DNA of 64,000 bases from Nitzschia sp. DOCU1 (lineage: Eukaryota > Bacillariophyta > Bacillariophyceae > Bacillariales > Bacillariaceae). The notes under the pieces are model-generated. The model made no database searches. It was not told the origin of the DNA and was given only the letters and a program-made list of their open reading frames with translations. Numbering within the stretch: position 1 is the stretch's first letter; each line of letters starts with the position of its first letter. Of the stretch, positions 58,005-64,000 are shown in pieces. Location of the stretch: assembly GCA_951394045.1 (NCBI GenBank), contig OX595990.1:3030549-3094548 (forward strand), given 5' to 3'. The position numbers and the translations under genes were made by a program.

Positions 58005-58650
58005 CAGCAATCCATTTGGAACGCTTGACGATCGACGAACATTTTCGGACGACTTTTAAATACAGGAATTTTGAAAAATATCTGCTAGTTATTGTTGGGC
58101 TTCTCAGCCTTGGCCAAGTGATCTCGTAAGGACCCTGGGAACTGATATCCAATGGATCGTCCTCGTGGTACGTCATAGCCCAAGATGGCCTTGGCGGCGT
58201 CGTACGCAGAGCCGCGGCTATCATTTGTACCCCCCGCCACCACCCCGACTTGATTCCTTAGCATCGCCGCAGCCGCAGACGCTCCTGGCTCTTTTCCTTC
58301 TTCCATCTCCACAAAATCGGCAAAAGCAGCTGGTTCTTCAATCCAGGTATTTTCGAAAAACGCCGTCTTGTTGACAAAGCGTAAATGGCACTCGTACATT
58401 TCGTCTAGTGTCAAATCATGTCCAATCATCAAGTAGCGCGATATCCCACACACTCCAATTCCATCATTGGTAATCAAATTCTTTGCTTGGATATACGTTA
58501 CCATCACATGTTGCTCTTGTTGCCATTGATGCAACCAAATACCCAAACTCACATCTTCTCCTTGATAGCGATGTAATGTAGCCGAATTTTGTACCACAAA
58601 ATCCGCAATCGCCCGACTCACGACATGCCCCGCCGATCCAATCGCCCAAT
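57751..58650. repeat. 900-bp direct duplication, copy B
   Basis: Second copy of 52346-53245, ungapped, with five substitutions. Left boundary: GAACTTTCTGG is shared while the preceding bases differ. Right boundary: ATCGCCCAAT is shared and the following bases differ. The left boundary interrupts the C1GALT-like gene; the right side is continuous with the intact GT31 gene. Confidence 0.9.
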
Positions 58651-59740
58651 AAGGATAAAAGTCGGATTCTCGATATTCCGTGTCGGCCCATTTCCCCTTT
58701 CGTGCAACTCGTGAATGCGGAATCATCTTTCCAATCCACAAGGGTGTCGCGGAATTGTATTTCCCTAAATAGTGCCATATATTTGTGAGACGGACAAAGG
58801 TATCATCGTCTGCCTTGACAATCCATTGCACGGAAGGAATGTGTTGAATGGTCCAATGATAGGCTTGTACGACTTTTTCGGGAAGTCGTTGATACGATTC
58901 GACCATGGGAATTTCCACCAAATCATGGTAAGTATCTTGCTCGTGAAGTAACAGATTGTGATCCTCTTGTATACAGTCCGTGGTAGTATTGCACGGAGAA
59001 TGTCCCACGACAAAGTAAACAGGCACTGTTCTGTGGTATGCCCATGTTTCTCGAATGGCCTGCCGTCGTTCGTAATTGTGATGGGCGCTCAGAACTAAAA
59101 CGACCACACTGGACGACGAGGTTTGTGGTAACAAAGGAGGTGGTAAAAAACAGTCTCCAAATGCAATACTCTGGTTGACGGGCGTTGGTGCCGGTTTCCA
59201 AAACGACGGGGCCATCTGGACACCTAATGCAGATACGGCCTTGGACTCCAATGCTTGTCGCGATTGTTTCAGGTGCTCCATAAACTCGGGATGATTCAGA
59301 CGACTTATCGTTTGCAAGGACTGATCCTGTCGATGTTGCTGTAGAGTACCCCACCAATTGTTGTTGCTACTAGATTGCTGTAACCGATTGGACGATTGCC
59401 CTGGCACAGCGTTGGATGACGGGGACTTTTTGGAAGTAGCAGCAGATTGTTGCTGTTGCTGTTGCTGATCCGCCTCAAAGAGTTTCGCAAATCGAGCATC
59501 TCGATTATGAAAACCAGGCAAACCTTTTTGCTTGCTGGGAATCAGGGGTTGTGCGATGGGATTTGCATGGGAATCGTTGCTGATGTTGCCCAAAGAAATG
59601 GCGCGTTCGACATTGTGAATCGATCTCATCCCCAGCAAGACAAGTAGAGGAAATGCAAGATACCAGTAGATGCGCGAGGCGCGTCGACAATATCTTGCAC
59701 ATGGTGCTGTGGTACTCTGGCGACGTGGGGATGTCGACAT
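58085..59740 (-). CDS. GT31 beta-1,3-galactosyltransferase-like protein
   Basis: 551 residues from ATG 59740 (MSTSPRRQS). The short basic tail is followed by an anchor (IYWYLAFPLLVLLGM) and a long Ser/Gln-rich stem with a seven-Gln tract. The catalytic domain (about residues 215-440) has VVVLVLSAHHNYERRQAIRE then TW (R-x-x-I-R-x-T-W motif), VPVYFVVGHS, VQWIVKADDDTFVRL (DDD metal site), YPYWAIGSAGHVVSRAIADF and RYQGEDVSLGIWLHQW (EDV-x-x-G-x-W). This is the complete B3GALT order. The 3' 566 bp are duplicated at 52680-53245. Convergent with the calpain remnant, as the original probably was with the calpain gene. Confidence 0.88.
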   Translation of the reverse strand: MSTSPRRQSTTAPCARYCRRASRIYWYLAFPLLVLLGMRSIHNVERAISLGNISNDSHANPIAQPLIPSKQKGLPGFHNRDARFAKLFEADQQQQQQQSAATSKKSPSSNAVPGQSSNRLQQSSSNNNWWGTLQQHRQDQSLQTISRLNHPEFMEHLKQSRQALESKAVSALGVQMAPSFWKPAPTPVNQSIAFGDCFLPPPLLPQTSSSSVVVLVLSAHHNYERRQAIRETWAYHRTVPVYFVVGHSPCNTTTDCIQEDHNLLLHEQDTYHDLVEIPMVESYQRLPEKVVQAYHWTIQHIPSVQWIVKADDDTFVRLTNIWHYLGKYNSATPLWIGKMIPHSRVARKGKWADTEYRESDFYPYWAIGSAGHVVSRAIADFVVQNSATLHRYQGEDVSLGIWLHQWQQEQHVMVTYIQAKNLITNDGIGVCGISRYLMIGHDLTLDEMYECHLRFVNKTAFFENTWIEEPAAFADFVEMEEGKEPGASAAAAMLRNQVGVVAGGTNDSRGSAYDAAKAILGYDVPRGRSIGYQFPGSLRDHLAKAEKPNNN

Positions 59741-60232
59741 ACTGCGTGATGATCGACAACCGTCTCCTTTCTCGCAACCCACTCGTTCGTCCTATGGTCA
59801 ATTATCGTTCCTCCTCCATAGTCATCATGCCGAGGATCGCATTGACAGCAAAACTGGTTTCAGAACCAGGGATAGACCTTTACAGAGCGTGAATGATGAT
59901 GAGGCAAAAGTCAAATAGGCAAGCAAAGCTGACAATAGACGACTCACTCTCAATGTCATGGTGGAAGAAGAAAGATCCGAGGATATTGGACTTGGGGGAA
60001 ACATATGATAGATCCCCTTTCATTCATTCCCCCATTGGGTACACATTTAGGTATGTAAGTCATGAGTTATGAGCTCGTTCCAATCCCGCCTGTCTCATGT
60101 GTCTCTCGAGCCACGAAAAAATCTTTGCCGCCGACCATGATCATGATGATGAGACGCAGAGGCAGAATCACAAAACTTGCCAAAGGACGAACGATAAACC
60201 TTCCAACAAACAACCGAATCTGAATTCTTTCC
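59741..60232. other. Divergent spacer between the GT31 and methyltransferase genes
   Basis: 492 bp; presumably promoters of both genes. No gene recognised. Confidence 0.45.
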
Positions 60233-61857
60233 ATGTCCGATACGAACGAAGAAGCCAATGACGCTACGGCGGCCGAGGATGAGCACCAAGTTGAAGGAGG
60301 TCGGTCTAGGATTCCACCCAAATTTGTCAACAAGCCCTTTCCGGTACGCCCCTCGTCGTTCTCGTGATTTTACCATGGTCAAGATTTTCTTGCCGTTCTC
60401 ATAGTTCTTTTGTGTAGTATCATTTTGAAGTAGTGGTGGATATTGATGTGGGTGACCAAGATGAGATATTGAATGAATCGGGATTTGCCCATGGACACAT
60501 TTCCAAAGAACAACCGGACGACGTGACGCTACCCACCGAATTGCCTGCCAACATTACTTCCTGGCAAGAATGGGAGATGCGTGTCCCTATGGTCTTGCCA
60601 GGAGAACGAATTCGTGCTCGCATTTTCAAGAATTTTGATACCTACAGTGAAGGAGATTTAGTATCAGTCATCCAGGCGTCGTCGCAACGAATTCAGCCAC
60701 TTTGCAAATTGGCGGGCAAGTGTGGAGGATGTCAATTTCAACATTTATCGATTGAAACACAACGAAAGTGGAAGACAGATCATGTACGAAAAGGATTGAA
60801 GGCACAAGAAATCAAGGGATACAGCGACAGTAGTTCGTTAGAAGCATTGCTGCATCCCGCCATGGGAACCGACGAAATTTATGGATATCGGAGCAAATTG
60901 ACGCCACACTACGATGCTCCATATCGCAACAAAAAGACGGATGAATATGAAATGGGCCCGATTGGTTTTCAACAAGTATGTAGTCGACAAGTCATTGACG
61001 TGGAAGAATGTCCAATTGCTACGCCCGCCATTAATGCCAAATTTCGGGAAACACGCATCGAGCTGGCTCAAAAAGCCAAGGAAGGCCTCTTGAATGGGCG
61101 CAAAAAACGAAAACATAGGCGCAACAAGGGGGATGTTGGAGCTACATTGCTTTTTCGCGAGGCCGATCCCGATACCGAGGGAAATCCAGTGGTCGTGACG
61201 GACAACAAAGAGTACATGACAACGACGGTCAAGGGCATTTCGTTTCGTTACCAAGCCGGAAATTTCTTTCAAAACAACAATTACGTCCTGCCACTCATGG
61301 TGGATGGTGTAGTGACAGCAGCCACAAAACCTACAGCGTCGGGCGTTGTACCATCCTATTTGATTGATTGTTACTGTGGATCGGGATTATTTGCCTTGAC
61401 GGCAGCGTCCCAATTCAATTTGTGCGTGGGCATCGAAGTCCAAGACAAGGCGATCCAGGAAGCTACCGCGAATGCCAAGGCCAACAATATATCCAACTGC
61501 CAATTCATGGCAGCCAGTGCCGAAGCCATTTTCAAGAGTCCACCCAAAATTACGCTAAAAGGATTTGAAGACGAGCGCGTCCAAGACTTTCCACGTGACA
61601 AGACGGTCGTGGTGTTGGATCCGCCGCGCAAGGGATGTTCCGGGGTCTTTTTGGAGCAACTCTACGAATACAGCCCCCAAAGGATTGTCTACATGAGCTG
61701 TGGGCCGAATACCCAAGCGCGGGATGCCAAGGGCATTGTAGAAGTTGGTGGCTACGAGATTACATCCATTCAGCCCTACGATTTGTTCCCTCAAACCAAA
61801 CACATTGAATGCCTCATGATTTTTGAAAAGAAAGTCACGGGGACAGTTTCGACTTAG
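60233..61857 (+). CDS. TRM2/TrmA-RumA-type RNA m5U methyltransferase
   Basis: Exon 1 60233-60343 (MSDTNEEANDATAAEDEHQ...NKPFP) joins exon 2 60418-61857 (YHFEVVVDIDVGDQDE) at phase 0 (donor GTACGC, acceptor TGTAG), giving 516 residues. A TRAM-like beta-barrel precedes the Fe-S motif LCKLAGKCGGCQFQHLS (C-x5-C-x2-C), with the fourth Cys in VEECPIA. The methyltransferase domain has FFQNNN, LIDCYCGSGLFAL (SAM site), VVVLDPPRKGC, and VYMSCGPNTQARD containing the catalytic Cys, followed by PYDLFPQTKHIECLM with the general-base region. Known role: 5-methyluridine (T54) formation in tRNA or rRNA. The basic insert NGRKKRKHRRNKG (about residue 255) may be an RNA-binding or nuclear signal. Convergent with the PAP/fibrillin gene, 165 bp apart. 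Confidence 0.9.
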
Positions 61858-62022
61858 CCGCATGTAATGATCTGCCGAAGAACACCCAACGTAAACGCTA
61901 CTACTTGAATGCCCATGCGAATAGATGCGCCCTACCAGCACACTAAAGCCATTGTGGATCTAGCGATTTGATAGCCCAAGACTACGGTGTCCTATGCGGC
62001 CGAGGAGTGCTAGTCGTTGTAA

Positions 62023-63018
62023 TTACAAGCCTCCGCCTGTAGCCCCAAAACTTTTCCTCGTCCAGACAAAGATACGGTTGGGTTCATCCGCATTCCGACT
62101 GATTCTCAAAGTCTCATCGCAAAAGGTAGTCTTCATAAAGACACGAGATGATCCAGGCGCAACTCGCTCGAGAGCTTCCCCCGACGGAAAGGCCGGAAGA
62201 CTACCCTCTACTATCGATGCCAATGGACCCAACAACGTTTTGATGATGGTCGATTCCTCTGGTTGCGTAGTCTCTACTTGTAGCTCTAGTCCATCAAATC
62301 CTTCCACCCCAATAATCTTTGCCTTGGTCGTCATCATGGACGTTGCCATGCCGTTCAAGGTTGCCACTTTGACCCGCGACACCAAAGTACCCGTTTGATT
62401 TTCATCGATATTGATCATTTGAATTGCGGGACCCACATCTTTGATAGGCGAGGGAATGGCATCGGTAATTCCAAATATTTGATCCGCATTGTCAGGAAAC
62501 GCCTTTTTGAAGGCCCAAAAGAAAGGAGACGACCGTGTCACGTCCTCGGGAGAGTAGAGGAGCTCCCTACAAAACGACCGTCAGAATAATAAATCAATGA
62601 ATCATTTATGACGCGATTCCTTGAATCCATGTAACTCACCATTCGCCATTCAGAAGTCCCGAAAACGAGGATGACTGCCCTAGGCCCAACTGCACAGGAC
62701 TCGGTGAGATTTTATTGTCGACGCCAACGTCCCCGACCTTCCAACAAAACGGCAACCACTTACAACTTCCGCCTTATCCTCCAACGCCCGAACGCAGGAT
62801 TCGACTTCCATAGCCGATGGTTTGGAACTCTGGCTACAAACATTGACAAGTTTCACCTTGAGATCCAACACATTATTTGTAGCACTGCTGCTGCTGCCAA
62901 TTCTTGTCGACTGCAGCCTGGTTTGGTGACGGGTCGAGAAGGAAAATGCAACGCAAGCATCGACCATCCAAACGGCGACACCCAACAAACAAAACGTCGT
63001 AGTTTTCATGTTCTTCAT
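62023..63018 (-). CDS. Plastid lipid-associated protein (PAP/fibrillin)
   Basis: Exons 63018-62764, 62689-62640 and 62566-62023 (donors GTAAGT and GTGAGT; acceptors TGCAG and TGTAG) give 282 residues. The N-terminus MKNMKTTTFCLLGVAVWMVD is a signal peptide, then ACVAFSFSTR, a plastid-type xAF cleavage motif with Phe. The mature part fits the PAP/fibrillin domain: NNVLDLKVKLVNVC (helix), LLNGEWELLYSPED created across both exon junctions (the N/D-G-x-W-x-L-x-Y signature), AIQMINIDENQTGTLVSRVKV, KIIGVEGFDGLELQV and the closing DETLRISRNADEPNRIFVWTR (x-R-x-x-x-x-x-x-x-x-V-x-x-(K/R)). Such proteins associate with thylakoids and plastoglobules. The fit of three small exons at matching phase supports the model. 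Confidence 0.85.
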
Positions 63019-63439
63019 TTCTTGGCAAAGATCTTTGTTGCTATCCTATTACTGATCGGGGGACGGGGTTTTGTTGTTGTCGTCGTCAGGGTGGATGGAG
63101 TAAACAAAAACAAATGATGATGCGAGAGTGCGTGGAGAGGATGAAGCGAAACGGAGTGATGATGCGCGATCCTTCTGACGTCATCAACCTCAACGAAGAA
63201 GGAGTTATTGGTCAAAGAAGTCGTCTTTTAAAGGGACTTACTCGTGTATCGATTCGGACCGTGCACTATTGCGCGAAAAGCGCGACCACGCCGAAGGCCA
63301 ATCGAGCGTAGCCAAAACGAATGCGACGGCGATTGCTTTCTTGCGTGTGTTCTCACTCTTGGATACCATTCTGTTTGTTGATCCTTATCCTTATCATTGT
63401 ATCCACTGTTGTTGTTCTATCCAACTCGAATAACCACGC
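63019..63439. other. Divergent spacer
   Basis: 421 bp between the PAP/fibrillin and ankyrin-repeat gene starts; probable shared promoter region. No gene recognised. A TGACGTCA-like site lies near 63177 (TGACGTCATC), a possible bZIP target. Confidence 0.45.
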
Positions 63440-64000
63440 ATGACGAGTCTTCATCATCTTTGTTCGAAAGATTTTATGACATTGATTATCCGCCATGAGT
63501 GGGAACAAGCCAAGGTGGAAATCAAGCGAGATCGAGTGACGGCCCAGAAAAGTGCCAGACTCCAAGGGTTCTTGGGATGCAAAGGCGATTGCCAGGTCAC
63601 TCCCATGCATGTTGCTTGTGCCCACAATGCTCCTCTGGACTTTCTAGAAGTCTTGCATGGTTTGGATAAGTGTTATTTGCGTACTCGAGATTCTGTCTAT
63701 AAACGCTTGCCGCTGCATGTGGCCTTGATGTCGTCAGCTCATCCCCGAACGGTGCTACAGTTGATTCACTGGGATTCTACAGCCGCCCAAGGAAAAGATA
63801 TGTTGGGGCGATATCCTCTTCATTATGCATGTAATCATGGTGCAAGTGTGGAAGAGATTGAACACTTGATCAAGGCGTATCCCCAAGCTGTTACAATGGC
63901 AGATTCCAATGGCTGGTTACCGATTCACGTGGCCTGCCGGTTTGACATGTCCTTGTCTGTCATTCGTATGCTATTGAAGATTTATCCAACATCTATTCAT
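63440..64000 (+). CDS. Ankyrin-repeat-like protein, 5' part (truncated by window end)
   Basis: From ATG 63440 the frame stays open for 187 codons to the last base. It starts MTSLHHLCSKDFMTLIIRHE. Repeats of about 35-40 residues follow with the ankyrin pattern of T/L-P-(M/L/I)-H-x-A-C and a following helix: TPMHVACAHNAPLDFLEVLH, KRLPLHVALMSSAH, RYPLHYACNHGASVEEIEHL and WLPIHVACRFDMSLSVIRML, each ending in a hydrophobic helix with AYP/IYP. This variant, with 'PxAxxxxDxxGxxPLHxAC', is common in diatoms. It binds proteins in general; no partner can be named. The rest lies outside the window. Confidence 0.75.
   Translation, partial: MTSLHHLCSKDFMTLIIRHEWEQAKVEIKRDRVTAQKSARLQGFLGCKGDCQVTPMHVACAHNAPLDFLEVLHGLDKCYLRTRDSVYKRLPLHVALMSSAHPRTVLQLIHWDSTAAQGKDMLGRYPLHYACNHGASVEEIEHLIKAYPQAVTMADSNGWLPIHVACRFDMSLSVIRMLLKIYPTSIH

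Overview
The window looks like nuclear DNA of a diatom, most likely a raphid pennate (inference; no species call is possible from sequence alone). The reasons are: short GT-AG introns of about 45-190 bp in otherwise intron-poor genes; plastid-type N-termini with a signal peptide followed by an xAF motif; stramenopile-enriched families (DUF6824, disordered-TM-LRR receptor-like proteins, kinesin-light-chain-type TPR arrays); and densely packed genes on both strands. About 29 protein-coding loci can be supported. I saw no rRNA, tRNA, CRISPR array or intact transposon.

Layout. 1-17 kb: the 3' half of a CHD6-9-like chromatin remodeller, two small hypothetical proteins separated by a decayed tandem repeat, a CABLES-type cyclin-box protein, a tandem-WWE protein divergent from a DUF2061 membrane protein, a four-exon CRAL-TRIO protein with a duplicated, decayed tail, and a gamma-carbonic-anhydrase-like protein without zinc ligands. 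17-31 kb: a putative Golgi transferase, a J-domain protein, a triple-DEP protein, two large two-module GT31-like proteins on the minus strand, a TIR-like/TPR gene between them, and a GT47 exostosin-like gene. 31-44 kb: a broken and an intact CRAL-TRIO/DUF6824 gene in tandem, an OTU1/YOD1 deubiquitinase, a tandem pair of sulfotransferase-like type II membrane proteins, and an M3 mitochondrial peptidase. 44-64 kb: an LRR receptor-like protein, a small secreted Cys-rich peptide precursor, a calpain, a plastid-type double-lobed aspartic protease, a C1GALT-like and a B3GALT-like transferase, a TRM2-type RNA methyltransferase, a PAP/fibrillin, and the start of an ankyrin-repeat gene running off the end.

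Two themes stand out. First, nine loci (six glycosyltransferase genes, one GT31 fragment and two sulfotransferase-like genes) look like secretory-pathway glycan enzymes; this suggests a local concentration of Golgi functions but not proven co-regulation. Second, the region is recombinationally active: a 900-bp block with only five visible differences occurs at 52346-53245 and 57751-58650. It bounds a 4.5-kb segment, leaves a truncated GT31 copy on one side and rewrites the C-terminus of the C1GALT-like gene on the other. TPR units, receptor repeats, CRAL-TRIO genes and sulfotransferases are also tandemly duplicated, some with decay.

Splice sites, starts and domain calls were read by eye. Family names rest on recognised motifs, not on database searches.
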